This document shows positions 7,633 through 17,413 of a stretch of 64,000 nucleotides of DNA, in pieces. The notes under the pieces were generated by a model that saw only the letters and a list, made by a program, of their open reading frames with translations, was not told the DNA's origin and did no database searches. Positions within the stretch are counted from its first letter, which is position 1. Each line of letters starts with the position of its first letter. The stretch comes from Virgibacillus proomii (GTDB taxonomy: Bacteria > Bacillota > Bacilli > Bacillales > Amphibacillaceae): NCBI RefSeq assembly GCF_900162615.1, contig NZ_FUFN01000010.1, forward strand, positions 378,149-442,148, written 5' to 3'. The translations under genes were made by a program, and so were the position numbers.

Positions 7633-9021
7633 ATGTTTAATCGACTATCGTTAAAAATGGGAGCACTTTTTTTTGTATTTATTTTAATTATAGGTGGGCT
7701 GCTTTATTTTATTCTTTATATTAATTTAGCGAATGAACGAATAAACGAAATCATCAACAATCTATTAGCGAGAGGAAATACACATAGTGATGTATTAGAG
7801 GATCATTTTGATGAAACGACGATGAACCATGTGGGTCTAATGGAGTCTGCTTCTGATTTTGTCGTAATTATTACAGACGTAAAAGGAGATATACTTGTTC
7901 AATCCAATCCGCTAGAGAAAGAAATGGAAACAGTGATTAAACGAACGGATTATAATCAGATTCCTCCTGAGGGAGTCGTAATAGAAGATAACTGGAAAGA
8001 AAAGCAATATATTGCGACAGATAGTCCAATAACGATAGATGGTGAACATCGTGGTCATGTATTTATGTTTGCAAACTCGAAGCAGGTAAGAAGTATATTG
8101 GATCAGCTAAGTAATCATTTTAAATTTATCGGATTTATAACGGTTGGCATAACAATTATTACAATATTTATTTTGTCTCGTTTTATTACCTCACCGGTAG
8201 TGAAAATGAAACGAGCAACAGAGCAGTTAAGTATAGGAAACAACCAAGTAGAATTGCATACAGAACGAAATGATGAACTTGGAGAGTTGGCAAAATCGAT
8301 TCAGTCATTATCCAATGACTTGGATCGGTTAAAAAATGAACGAAAAGAATTTTTAGCAAGTATTTCCCATGAATTACGTACACCGTTGACCTATATTAAA
8401 GGTTATGCAGATATCATCCATCGTCGATCCTTATCAGAGCAAGAGTTAATAGAATATATCGAGATTATTCGGGAAGAAACCGAACAATTATCAAAATTAA
8501 TCAAACATTTATTTGAATTGGCAAAGATGGACCAGTATTCCTTTGTCATCAATCGAGAATTAGTTACGTTAAAGACACTTATTGCATCTATTATCGATTT
8601 AATACAACCTGTGATTCAACAAAAAAATATTAGCGTATCTTTACAATGTCCCTATTATATAAAGGCATTTGTTGATCCGCATCGTTTCCAACAGGTTATC
8701 TTAAATATTTTGGATAATGCAGTAAAACATTCTCCAAAGGGCTCTGTCATTACTATAGAGGTCAGAGAACAAAGAGAATTTATTACCATTACCGTTTTGG
8801 ATCATGGTGAAGGTATACCGAAACAGGACCTGCCTTTTGTGTTTGACCGTTTGTATAGAGTAGATAAATCAAGATCAAGAAAAAGCGGTGGGAGTGGACT
8901 TGGTCTAGCCATAGCTAGAGAAATTGTGGAATCCCATGGAGGTTCCATGAGGATCAACAGTAAATTCGGTGAAGGAACGGATGTGCTTATTCAATTACCG
9001 ATAATATCAAAAAAAATATAA
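7633..9021 (+). CDS. Membrane sensor histidine kinase
   Basis: A 462-residue sensor kinase: first membrane helix at residues about 9-30, an extracytoplasmic sensor region of about 130 residues, a second helix (GFITVGITIITIFIL), HAMP (SRFITSPVVKMKRA), HisKA with FLASISHELRTPLTYI (the phosphorylated His), then ATPase boxes NILDNAVKHSPKG, DHGEGIPKQ, FDRLYRVDKSRSR and GSGLGLAIAREIV. The ATG at 7633 is chosen because GAAGGGGA precedes it and the upstream residues look non-coding. It sits before an OmpR-type regulator, an unusual order, with a 266-bp gap that probably carries a separate promoter. The signal is unknown; the surrounding metal genes hint at metal or envelope stress. Confidence 0.9.
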   Translation: MFNRLSLKMGALFFVFILIIGGLLYFILYINLANERINEIINNLLARGNTHSDVLEDHFDETTMNHVGLMESASDFVVIITDVKGDILVQSNPLEKEMETVIKRTDYNQIPPEGVVIEDNWKEKQYIATDSPITIDGEHRGHVFMFANSKQVRSILDQLSNHFKFIGFITVGITIITIFILSRFITSPVVKMKRATEQLSIGNNQVELHTERNDELGELAKSIQSLSNDLDRLKNERKEFLASISHELRTPLTYIKGYADIIHRRSLSEQELIEYIEIIREETEQLSKLIKHLFELAKMDQYSFVINRELVTLKTLIASIIDLIQPVIQQKNISVSLQCPYYIKAFVDPHRFQQVILNILDNAVKHSPKGSVITIEVREQREFITITVLDHGEGIPKQDLPFVFDRLYRVDKSRSRKSGGSGLGLAIAREIVESHGGSMRINSKFGEGTDVLIQLPIISKKI

Positions 9022-9287
9022 AAACTCTTCGAATATTGAAGGCTTAACATTGAGGCGTCACGAACATGAATCTTTACAAAAATATGCAACCAACCCTTGT
9101 TGCGTAAGGCCTTGATCTTATTATACTCGCCACTTAATATAAGGACTCGGTGGGTAAGTCGTTCCGAATTCTTTTCAAGGGGAAACTCTTTTTATACACA
9201 AATGTACTAATATACTAATATCAAGAGTTATCAGGTTTTTATTAAAAAACGTTTAAAAGTATGCAATAATTTAGGAGGGGGGTTCAA

Positions 9288-9965
9288 ATGAATAAAGTAT
9301 TATTAATTGATGATGAACAGCGTATGTTAGATTTATTAGCATTATATTTGCAACCGTACAATTATGATTGCGTAAAAATAAAAAAAGCAGAAGAAGCGCT
9401 TTATTATTTGGAAAAGGATAATTTTGATATTGTTTTACTTGATATAATGATGCCAAATATCGATGGGTGGGAGTTATGTAAGCGTATAAGGGAATTCTCT
9501 GATGTGCCGATTATTATGATAACTGCGAGAGATCAACAAGATGATATTGTTAAGGGATTACGTCTTGGTGCAGATGACTATATTACCAAGCCGTTTGATG
9601 AACGGGAGTTATTGGCCAGGATAGAAGCATTGATTAGGAGAACGGTGCCTAAGAAAACTATTGAGATAAATGGTTTATGTTGGAATGAGGATAAATTTGA
9701 GCTTACGTATAATGACCAAATAATTAAATTAACACCAAAGGAATTCCTCATGATTGGTCAATTAATGAAGCAACCGACAATTGTGTATACAAGAGAGCAG
9801 CTTATTGAGTTGATTTGGGGATTCAATTCTGAAACAGAAGGAAGAACAATCGATTCACATATTAGAAATATGCGAGAAAAAGTAAGGCAAGCTGGTTTTC
9901 CAATCGATGATTATTTAGTAACGGTTTGGGGGATTGGCTATAAATGGGTAATTCCCCATGAATGA
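9288..9965 (+). CDS. OmpR-family response regulator
   Basis: 225 residues: a receiver domain with the acidic pair DD at 8-9, phospho-acceptor Asp52 (VLLDIMMPNIDGW), Thr (MITARD) and Lys (ITKPFDE), then a winged-helix DNA-binding domain (KLTPKEFLMI, REQLIELIWG, TIDSHIRNMREKV, TVWGIGYKW). An excellent ribosome site (AGGAGGGG) precedes the ATG. It is the presumed partner of the kinase just upstream but is not tightly cotranscribed with it given the 266-bp gap. Confidence 0.93.
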   Translation: MNKVLLIDDEQRMLDLLALYLQPYNYDCVKIKKAEEALYYLEKDNFDIVLLDIMMPNIDGWELCKRIREFSDVPIIMITARDQQDDIVKGLRLGADDYITKPFDERELLARIEALIRRTVPKKTIEINGLCWNEDKFELTYNDQIIKLTPKEFLMIGQLMKQPTIVYTREQLIELIWGFNSETEGRTIDSHIRNMREKVRQAGFPIDDYLVTVWGIGYKWVIPHE

Positions 9966-10060
9966 CAACAGTCCGAATGCACATTACATCTAATAAACGA
10001 TTCAAAGAATATAAATTGAAGTAAAGAAAATATCGCACTTGCTTTTATATTTTCGGTATT

Positions 10061-10245
10061 TTATCCCATATGTAACTGGCAGTAAGTCTTGCCCTTACAT
10101 GAAGTGAGGTGAACCCAGGGAGATAAGTGGAGGATCCAACTACAAGTCAAATGTCCGATTCTGTTCAGAGGTTTTAAGCCACACCCTTGCTGTACGAATA
10201 ATCAGTGGGGGGATAATAGAAAACCCCCACTAATTGAAGATTGAC
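10061..10245 (+). repeat. Interspersed repeat, short (core) copy
   Basis: Core signature TATCCCATATGTAA at the left and TGTCCGATTCTGTTCAG internally. A strong 3' hairpin, AGTGGGGG paired with CCCCCACT (about 10204-10231), is followed by AATTGAAG. The 3' stem differs from other copies but still pairs. This hairpin may also end transcription of the response regulator or the copper protein gene. Confidence 0.7.
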
Positions 10246-10250
10246 TTACA

Positions 10251-10574
10251 TTAAGCAGCTCGGCAAATTTTTGCACACTTAAAGCAAGCCTCTGCGCATT
10301 GTTGACAATGGTCATGATCATGCTTTTTACACTCTGCTCCGCAGGCTTCACAAATAGTCGCACAAATAGCGGTTAACTCGGAAAGAAATGGAGTCCCTCT
10401 AGTAATTGCCTGTTCCACATAACTGCAAATTTCCGCACACTCTCTATCCAAGCGAATGCAATTAGCCATCTTGTGTAATTCTTTCTCTTCAAGGCAGGCA
10501 TCGTAACAATGGTTACAAGCAGTCATACATTCATGCAATGCTTGAATAAGCTCCCTATGTTGTTCATGTGCCAT
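10251..10574 (-). CDS. csp3: Cytosolic copper storage protein Csp3 (YhjQ-like)
   Basis: A 107-residue four-helix-bundle protein rich in cysteine and histidine. The spaced motifs CMTACNHCYDAC, CIRLDRECAEIC, CATICEACGAECKKHDHDHC and CAEACFKCAKIC line the bundle core and bind many Cu(I) ions. It closely resembles B. subtilis YhjQ/Csp3 as I remember it. It has no signal peptide, so it is cytosolic. The ATG at 10574 is preceded by GGAGGG with correct spacing; an upstream in-frame start has none. A CopB copper exporter lies 1.8 kb away, supporting a copper role. No CsoR-type operator was seen in its own short upstream region. Confidence 0.92.
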   Translation of the reverse strand: MAHEQHRELIQALHECMTACNHCYDACLEEKELHKMANCIRLDRECAEICSYVEQAITRGTPFLSELTAICATICEACGAECKKHDHDHCQQCAEACFKCAKICRAA

Positions 10575-10692
10575 GAAAACCCTCCTTTTATTAGTTACAT
10601 TTCCCATGTTTGCTTAGATTAAACTAAAATCAATGAAAAATGTTTCATCGTAATGCTAAAATGGAATAAATTGAATAGGGGAGTGAAGGGCG

Positions 10693-11310
10693 TTGAGTTA
10701 TCAATGGCTTGAATGGGCTAGAAGAGTCCAGGCCTTAGCCCAGGCTGGTTTGGAATTTACCAAAGATGAGTATGATCGTGAACGTTATGAGGAGCTTTGG
10801 GAATTGAGTATGGAAATAATGTCATCCTACTCGGAGTATGATATGAAACAATTAACCAACCTATTTCAAGATGAACACGGATATCCAACACCAAAGATGG
10901 ATGTACGAGGTGCTGTATTCAAAGATGGGCGTATATTAATGGTTCAAGAACGGATGGATAATAAATGGTCACTTCCAGGCGGTTTTTGTGAAGTTGGTTT
11001 ATCTCCTTGTGAAAATATTGTAAAAGAGATATATGAGGAATCAGGTTATCACACCATTCCTTGTAAATTTCTCGCCCTTATGGATATGATGAAACATCCA
11101 CATCCACCACAGCCTTATCATTATTATAAAGTGTTTATTCAATGTGAGATTGTGGGTGGTGAAAGAAGTAGTGGTATTGAAACGAATGATGTTGCATTTT
11201 TTCACGAGAATGCCCTTCCTGAAATATCCATAAAAAGAAATACAAAAGAGCAAATTAAGATGTTATTTGAGTTTTATATAAATCCTAGTAAACAAGCTAT
11301 TGTCGATTAA
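10693..11310 (+). CDS. Nudix hydrolase, YjhB-like
   Basis: 205 residues: an N-terminal helical Nudix_N-type region (residues 1-65) and a Nudix fold starting at VRGAVFKDGRILMVQE. The Nudix box is degenerate: in GGFCEVGLSPCENIVKEIYEESG the first Glu is Leu and the usual Arg is Lys, while the metal-binding EEIYEES-type end is kept. I recall similar substitutions in B. subtilis YjhB-like ADP-ribose pyrophosphatases, so it may still be active on nucleoside-diphosphate sugars. It starts with TTG after GGAGTGAAGG. It is divergent from csp3 with an 85-120 bp shared upstream region. Confidence 0.85.
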   Translation: MSYQWLEWARRVQALAQAGLEFTKDEYDRERYEELWELSMEIMSSYSEYDMKQLTNLFQDEHGYPTPKMDVRGAVFKDGRILMVQERMDNKWSLPGGFCEVGLSPCENIVKEIYEESGYHTIPCKFLALMDMMKHPHPPQPYHYYKVFIQCEIVGGERSSGIETNDVAFFHENALPEISIKRNTKEQIKMLFEFYINPSKQAIVD

Positions 11311-11362
11311 ATACGAGGAAAATGTGAATAAATATTTTTCTTTTTCAAATACTTATAGGGAA

Positions 11363-11434
11363 TGTTCAAAAATAGGATAGAATGGTGCATTGAATTTCAT
11401 CGTTGTCTCGGATTTTATAACCTTTTTTGAACAT
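11363..11434. mobile_element. Short MITE-like element with TGTTCAAAAA ends
   Basis: A 72-bp stretch bounded by TGTTCAAAAATA and TTTTTTGAACA, the same terminal repeats as the element at 4162-4336. It looks like an internally deleted copy. Confidence 0.45.
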
Positions 11435-11639
11435 GACTTATATCAAGGGTATTATTTTAGGGAATATAACCTTTACTAAAGGCGTAATCTACATTTTAAT
11501 ACCCTTATGTTTTACGTATAAGAACAACTAGGTGCTTGTAATAGTGGGCAGGGCATTAGCCGCCTAGCACGAACAGCGGGTGTGACTCCTTTGTTGTAAA
11601 GCTTCAATCATGGGAAAATCTTAGTAGGTAGATGGAAGG

Positions 11640-12135
11640 GTTATTCTAGCTAAGAACCGTTATCCTTTTGTCCGTGGTGGTTATCATAAGCAATTGTGCA
11701 AAGCTTAAGCACCCAAGCTGTAGCAAAAGCAAACTTCCAATCTTCTTTTTTACAATAAATCAATATCGGCTCGAATCTAAAGGAAGACCGACTAAAAGTG
11801 GGCTTGCCGTCAGGTGTTGGCATGCCCCCTTGTTTTAGTGGCATGTTCTTTATCAGTATGTAAGAAGTCTATTTCTCTATTTCTATTATCTGGATAAGAT
11901 AGTGAGAGGAGTAGCTCCTAAACCTTAAATGAAGCTTCACTGTATCTTTTTAAAGATCTCCAGTTTGTTCGTTGCTAAATGAGTGCTTGGGCTTTTGTTC
12001 CGCAGTAAGATGCCGTAAAGACTAGTTCCAAAACGTTTGCTATCTAAAGAACGCTTAACAGCTGATTGGTTCAAGGGCCCTTAGGTCATACCCTCATGGT
12101 ACTAACATTCTGAGGAAAGAAGTTTTATTTTTACA
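11640..12135 (+). repeat. Interspersed structured repeat, long decayed copy
   Basis: Contains AATCTAAAGGAAGACCGAC (from about 11774) with the partner GTTGGC, then GTTTTAGTGGCATGTTC. An eroded core follows, and the tail GGGCCCTTAGGTCATACCC with GAGGAAAGAAGTTTTAT corresponds to that of the copy at 40381. An open frame on the minus strand here (11650-11844) is not considered a gene. Confidence 0.7.
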
Positions 12136-12302
12136 CTATAGGAAAGTATATAACTTTAGGCTTTATCGTATAAGAAAACGGTAGTTTTCGCTATAAAGAC
12201 TTGAGACAAGCCAAGTTTTTCTAAAAAAACATACTTGAAGTTAGAACGTTTAATGATTTTTCTAAATAATTTTTATCTGTTTTACTAAAATCGTTTTAAA
12301 AT

Positions 12303-12317
12303 TACCATATGGGGGTA
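12303..12317 (+). promoter_or_regulatory. CsoR-like copper operator of copB
   Basis: TACC-ATATGGG-GGTA: TACCATATGGGGGTA at 12303-12317 closely matches the known CsoR operator form TACCC..GGGGGTA of the B. subtilis copZA promoter. It abuts or overlaps a likely -10 box (TATAGT, 12316-12321), as expected for copper-relieved repression. Confidence 0.7.
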
Positions 12318-12369
12318 TAGTATAAAGGCGAGAAGTAATTCAGTAAGGAAGAAAATAGGAGGGTATGAT

Positions 12370-14439
12370 ATGAAGCATGAAGAACATGGCAATCATCATC
12401 AACATCATGAGCATAGCGATCATAATCACAACCATGAAGAGCATAAGCACTATGATCATCGACATTCCGGACATTCACATGGCCATCATGGAGGGCATGA
12501 TCATGGAGATATGGTAAATGATTTTAAAAAACGATTTTTTATATCTTTAATTATTACGGTTCTAATCCTTGCTTTATCCCCAATGATTCAAGGCTTTCTT
12601 GGAGTTGAATGGAGATTTCCTTACGACCAATATATTCTCTTTGCCTTATCTACGTTTATATTTTTCTATGGTGGTTGGCCATTTCTGACGGGAGCAATTA
12701 GTGAATTAAAAGAGCGAAACCCTGGAATGATGACGTTAATTGGCTTAGCAATTTTAGTTGCTTACAGTTACAGTTCTCTTACTGTATTTGGCTGGGAAGG
12801 GAAAGACTTCTTCTGGGAGCTAGCAACGCTAATTGATATTATGCTGCTTGGGCATTGGGTGGAAATGCGTTCCGTAATGGGCGCTTCAAATGCATTAGAA
12901 CAGCTTGTTAAATTAATGCCAAATGAAGCGCATAAATTAGATGAAAATGGAAATATACACGATGTTCCTTTATCTGAATTAAAGAGTCGGGATCGAGTAT
13001 TAGTAAAACCTGGAGAAAAAATACCAGTTGACGGTTCGATTATTGATGGTAAATCTGCAGTAGACGAATCGTTACTTACTGGTGAATCTGTCCCGATCGA
13101 AAAAGCTGAAGATGATTCTGTAATTGGTGGTTCCGTTAATAAAGAAGGTTCCCTTACGATACAAGTAGAAAAAACAGGAGAGGAATCATTTCTATCTCAA
13201 GTGATAACGATGGTAAAAGAAGCCCAGGAATCACGATCGAAAACACAAGATTTAACAAATAGGGCAGCAAAATGGTTATTCTATATTGCTTTACTTTCCG
13301 GTTTTGTTACATTAGTCATTTGGTTATCACTTGGAGAACCTTTTGATGTTGCTATGGAACGAATGGTTACGGTCATGGTTATTGCATGTCCACATGCGTT
13401 AGGGTTAGCAGCACCACTAGTTATAGCGGTTTCTACATCTATTTCCGCTAAAAAAGGTTTATTAATCCGAAATCGCGCTAACTTTGAAAGTGCAAGGAAT
13501 TTAAATGCGGTAGTATTTGATAAAACAGGAACGCTGACGAAAGGTGAATTTGGCGTAACTGATATTATTCCAATGAACGAGAAGAGTGAAGAAGAAGTAC
13601 TTTCGTATGCAGCAAGCATTGAACAAAATTCGGAGCATCCAATAGCCACTGGAATCGTTCAACGTGCAAAGGATAGAGAAGTAACCATCCATAAGGTTAC
13701 AGATTTTCAGTCTATTACAGGAAAAGGCATTCAAGGAAAAGCGGATGGAAAAGTGGTAAATGTCGTTAGTCCCAAGTATGTAAATGATCAGCAGTTAGAC
13801 TATGATCAACAACTGTTTAGTGAGATGTCGGAACAGGGGAAGACAGTTGTGTTTGTACTTGTTGATGAAGAGCTGATCGGGATGATTGCTTTAGCGGACA
13901 TGGTTCGAGATACAGCAAAAGAAGCTATTGTAGCACTGAAAGAGCAAGATATTCACCCGATTATGCTTACTGGAGATAATCGCAAAGTAGCGAATTGGGT
14001 TGCAAAACAACTTGGCATTGATGAAGTATATGCAGAAGTTTTACCAGATGATAAAGCAAATCAAGTAAAAGAGATTAAAGAAAAAGGTTGGAAAGTAGCG
14101 ATGACTGGAGATGGTGTTAATGACGCACCAGCACTTGCCACGGCAGATTTAGGAATTGCCATTGGTGCAGGGACAGACGTAGCTATGGAAACAGCTGATG
14201 TCGTACTCGTGAAAAGCAACCCTAAAGATGTTGTAGCACTAATGGAGCTATCAAGAAAGACTTATCGCAAAATGGTTCAAAACCTTTGGTGGGCAGCAGG
14301 ATACAATATATTCGCAATTCCACTTGCTGCTGGCGTATTAGCACCAATTGGGATTGTACTCAGTCCAGCAGTAGGTGCTATTTTGATGAGTTTAAGTACA
14401 GTAATTGTCGCAATTAATGCGAAGTTGCTGAAAGCTTAG
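12370..14439 (+). CDS. copB: CopB-type copper/silver-exporting P1B ATPase
   Basis: A 689-residue P-type ATPase. The first 48 residues are extremely His-rich and must be a cytosolic metal-binding tail. Motifs in order: actuator TGESVPIEKA, membrane metal site CPH (VIACPHALGLAAP), phosphorylation DKTGTLTKGE, SEHPIATG, hinge TGDGVNDAPAL. The CPH motif and His tail define the CopB branch (Cu+/Cu2+/Ag+ export), unlike CPC pumps. The ribosome site is AGGAGGG, followed by ATG. A CsoR-like operator lies about 55 bp upstream. It is probably monocistronic, with a terminator-like hairpin 50 bp after the stop. Together with Csp3 and the YdhK-like lipoprotein it forms a copper-handling neighbourhood. Confidence 0.95.
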   Translation: MKHEEHGNHHQHHEHSDHNHNHEEHKHYDHRHSGHSHGHHGGHDHGDMVNDFKKRFFISLIITVLILALSPMIQGFLGVEWRFPYDQYILFALSTFIFFYGGWPFLTGAISELKERNPGMMTLIGLAILVAYSYSSLTVFGWEGKDFFWELATLIDIMLLGHWVEMRSVMGASNALEQLVKLMPNEAHKLDENGNIHDVPLSELKSRDRVLVKPGEKIPVDGSIIDGKSAVDESLLTGESVPIEKAEDDSVIGGSVNKEGSLTIQVEKTGEESFLSQVITMVKEAQESRSKTQDLTNRAAKWLFYIALLSGFVTLVIWLSLGEPFDVAMERMVTVMVIACPHALGLAAPLVIAVSTSISAKKGLLIRNRANFESARNLNAVVFDKTGTLTKGEFGVTDIIPMNEKSEEEVLSYAASIEQNSEHPIATGIVQRAKDREVTIHKVTDFQSITGKGIQGKADGKVVNVVSPKYVNDQQLDYDQQLFSEMSEQGKTVVFVLVDEELIGMIALADMVRDTAKEAIVALKEQDIHPIMLTGDNRKVANWVAKQLGIDEVYAEVLPDDKANQVKEIKEKGWKVAMTGDGVNDAPALATADLGIAIGAGTDVAMETADVVLVKSNPKDVVALMELSRKTYRKMVQNLWWAAGYNIFAIPLAAGVLAPIGIVLSPAVGAILMSLSTVIVAINAKLLKA

Positions 14440-14490
14440 TTTGCTCTTAACAAATAGAGATTGGTAATAACCGAATTTTTTCTAGTATAG

Positions 14491-14545
14491 AAAAACCGTA
14501 CTGTTAACATGGATTGATCGACGTGTAGAACAGTATGGTTTTTAC
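14491..14545 (+). terminator. Terminator of copB
   Basis: AAAAACCGTACTGTT (14491-14505) pairs with AACAGTATGGTTTTT (14529-14543) with one wobble. Confidence 0.75.
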
Positions 14546-14579
14546 TTATGGAAATGAAATCCGTTTTACATGGCGGATC

Positions 14580-14685
14580 TTTTTTGCAGGTAGCTTCGGC
14601 ATTCCGTCTAGCTTTAGCGCTCATCAACTAGCAAATTTCTCTTCTTCTAACGATAAGTCAACGCCGGCTTTTTTTTCCGAAAATC
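14580..14685 (+). repeat. Left-end fragment of the interspersed repeat
   Basis: AGGTAGCTTCGGC, a CGTCTAGC block and AACGATAAGTCAACGCCGGC match the left boundary of long copies; core and tail are absent. Confidence 0.5.
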
Positions 14686-14797
14686 AAAAGAGCGGGGATA
14701 TATTTTGTAGGAGGGCTCATATTATTGGGTATAGATGAGAAATATAACAATAAAATTACTTCACATTTTAACATGTTGTGAAATGAAAAAAGACCTG

Positions 14798-14826
14798 TTG
14801 AAGTAACATGGAAAACATGCTATGCT
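14798..14826 (+). promoter_or_regulatory. Candidate promoter of helD
   Basis: TTGAAG (14798-14803), a 17-base spacer and TATGCT (14821-14826), 118 bases before the helD start. Confidence 0.4.
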
Positions 14827-14943
14827 ATACAGGCTTAACCGTCTTTATCTTTAATTTGTATTTATAAATATCCTACTTTATTATAACAAACTTTATAAGT
14901 GAAGTCAATGAAAAGCCTAATAAAATGAAATGGGGTTGATGAA

Positions 14944-17238
14944 ATGAGTCAAGAACAGAAAGATTTTCAATCCGAACAGCGGCGAGTTAATGATGTCTTA
15001 TCACAAATCCAACAAAAAGAAGCAAAACTTGCAGCAAAAGCAATAAATTTAAAAGACAGCGTAATTCATTTACGAAAAACGTTTTGGGACGATGTGACAG
15101 TAAACTTAGATGAGCCAGATGATGTTATTGAAACAGAAGCAAGTATTAAACAACAAGCGGAGCTGCTAGCGCAAAAAGAAACGATCCATGGCGGTTTAAG
15201 CCGAGAGTTAAAAACGTTAAAAAAGCTAGAGGATAGTCCCTATTTTGGTCGGGTTGATTTCAAAGAAGATAATCAAGGGGAAATTGACAAGCTATATATA
15301 GGAGTTGCTTCATTAAAAGATGCAAATGAAGAAAATTTCCTCATTTATGATTGGCGAGCCTCGATATCCAGCCTTTATTATGATTATGGATTAGGTCAAG
15401 CCAGCTATCAAACTCCAGAAGGAAAAATCACGGGTGAGATTTCCTTGAAGCGGCAATTTATTATTCGTCATGGTGAAATTAAAGCGATGTTTGATACAGG
15501 CTTAACGATAGGTGATCAATTATTGCAAGAGGCTTTAGGGACAAATGCGAGCACAAAAATGAAAAGTATCGTAGCGACTATTCAAAAGGAGCAAAATAAA
15601 ATAATTCGTAATGAAAAGAGTAAGTTGTTACTAGTGCAAGGTGCAGCTGGCAGTGGAAAAACATCTGCGGCATTGCAACGAATCGCTTATCTGATGTATC
15701 GTTATCGAAAAATGCTCAAGCCGGAAAATGTGATGTTATTTTCCCCTAATCCTTTATTTACCAGCTATATTAATAATGTTTTACCAGATCTTGGTGAAGA
15801 AAATGTAAAACAGACTACTTTTTTAGATTTTTTACAAGATAAAGTAGGAGTTGGCTTTTCTATTGAATCGCCGTTTTCGCAAATGGAATATTTGTTGACA
15901 AACAAAACATCTGCCGATTATCAAATTCGTTTAAGCAGTATCGAATATAAATCATCACTTATGTTTAAACAGCTTATCGATCATTATCTAGATTCTTTAT
16001 ATACATCGGGAATTCAGTTTAAAAATATTGCATTTCGTAAGCAAGTAGTGATCACTAAAGAAGCAATCGCGGAATACTTCTATTCATTGGAGAAACATAT
16101 CTCGCTTGCTAATCGTATGGAGTTAGTAGCGAAATGGTTGATCAAAGAACTGAAGCAAATTCAGGATGGAGAAATTCATAAAGACTGGGTAAGGGAAAAA
16201 ATTGAATTACTGAATAAAGAGGCATATGTAAAGGCGTTTTATCAATCTCAAAAACAAGGTGTAGATGAAGAGTTTATTCTACGTAAGGCAGTAGTAGCTA
16301 AAATGGTTGCAAACTTAACGGATCGTATTAAACAATATGCATTTGTAAATGTACGAAAGACGTATCAGCGACTATTTACAAATTGGCAGCAGAAAGATAT
16401 ACCTATGCCGAATGGTTGGAAGCAAATTGCTGAAGAAACATGGACTGATTTACAGTCTAATTATTTACGTTGGGAAGATGCAGCACCATACGCTTACTTT
16501 AAAGGTAAGTTACTAGGTGATAAAGTGGATCGCTCTGTACGTTATCTTGTTGTAGACGAAGCACAGGATTTTTCCGCTTTTCAGTTTGACTATATAAAGC
16601 ACTTATTTCCGTATACCAGGATGACTTTATTAGGGGATAGTAATCAAGCTATTTATGTTCATATGTCTAAGGGGAATCCGTTGTTGTCAGAAAATGAACA
16701 GGATGTGGAACGAATTGTTTTAACAAAAAGTTATCGCCCTACAAAGCAAATTGTCGAGTTTACCATGCATTTTGCTCCCTATACGGAAGCTATAGAACCA
16801 TTTGAGCGTAATGGTAATAAGCCTGTACTGATGCAGGTAGAGGATGAAAATGATATAACGGATGTCCTTATCAAAAGTGTACGAGAGCTGTTTGCAGAAG
16901 GGTATGAGACAATAGCCATCATAACAAAAACGCTTAAGGAAAGTGAAACATTCTATCAACGATTAAAAGACCACATCACAATTAGTCAAATCAATGAAGA
17001 AACGTACACGTTCATGAAAGGACTATTAATTATACCCGTATATTTAGCAAAAGGGATTGAATTTGATGCTGTGTTGATTCCGGATGCTTCAGCTGAGCAT
17101 TATCCAAAAGAAGATCAGACTTTATTTTATACAGCCTGTACGCGGGCCATGCATGAACTTCGTCTAATTACTTCCGGTCAAACGAATGAGCTTATCAAAC
17201 AAGCTCCGAAAGCAACCTATAATTCCATAAAAGTATAG
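14944..17238 (+). CDS. helD: HelD-like RNA polymerase recycling helicase
   Basis: A 764-residue superfamily 1 (UvrD/Rep-like) ATPase, close to the length of B. subtilis HelD. A long N-terminal coiled coil (residues about 1-100, QEQKDFQSEQRRVNDVL onward) is the arm that enters the secondary channel of RNA polymerase. Then follow Walker A QGAAGSGKTSAALQR, Walker B YLVVDEAQDFS, motif III-like LLGDSNQAIY, SYRPTKQIV, and the C-terminal AKGIEFDAVLI and FYTACTRAMHEL. HelD removes stalled RNA polymerase from DNA. Monocistronic, with a clear terminator after the stop. The family call is firm. Confidence 0.93.
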   Translation: MSQEQKDFQSEQRRVNDVLSQIQQKEAKLAAKAINLKDSVIHLRKTFWDDVTVNLDEPDDVIETEASIKQQAELLAQKETIHGGLSRELKTLKKLEDSPYFGRVDFKEDNQGEIDKLYIGVASLKDANEENFLIYDWRASISSLYYDYGLGQASYQTPEGKITGEISLKRQFIIRHGEIKAMFDTGLTIGDQLLQEALGTNASTKMKSIVATIQKEQNKIIRNEKSKLLLVQGAAGSGKTSAALQRIAYLMYRYRKMLKPENVMLFSPNPLFTSYINNVLPDLGEENVKQTTFLDFLQDKVGVGFSIESPFSQMEYLLTNKTSADYQIRLSSIEYKSSLMFKQLIDHYLDSLYTSGIQFKNIAFRKQVVITKEAIAEYFYSLEKHISLANRMELVAKWLIKELKQIQDGEIHKDWVREKIELLNKEAYVKAFYQSQKQGVDEEFILRKAVVAKMVANLTDRIKQYAFVNVRKTYQRLFTNWQQKDIPMPNGWKQIAEETWTDLQSNYLRWEDAAPYAYFKGKLLGDKVDRSVRYLVVDEAQDFSAFQFDYIKHLFPYTRMTLLGDSNQAIYVHMSKGNPLLSENEQDVERIVLTKSYRPTKQIVEFTMHFAPYTEAIEPFERNGNKPVLMQVEDENDITDVLIKSVRELFAEGYETIAIITKTLKESETFYQRLKDHITISQINEETYTFMKGLLIIPVYLAKGIEFDAVLIPDASAEHYPKEDQTLFYTACTRAMHELRLITSGQTNELIKQAPKATYNSIKV

Positions 17239-17255
17239 TTATAATATAAAGAAAT

Positions 17256-17287
17256 AAGCGACTTTAAAAAAGAGTCGCTTGTTTTTT
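17256..17287 (+). terminator. Terminator of helD
   Basis: AAGCGACT (17256-17263) pairs with AGTCGCTT (17273-17280), followed by GTTTTTT. Confidence 0.85.
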
Positions 17288-17413
17288 ATGTGATTGTTAT
17301 TTTTAGGAAAGGGTATATGGAACTTGCTATGGTTGACTACTGCTATCGTGGATTATTTTTGAAAGCTGCTAATTTATGTATCTTAAACATATTATACTTT
17401 TTGTATAGTAGAT

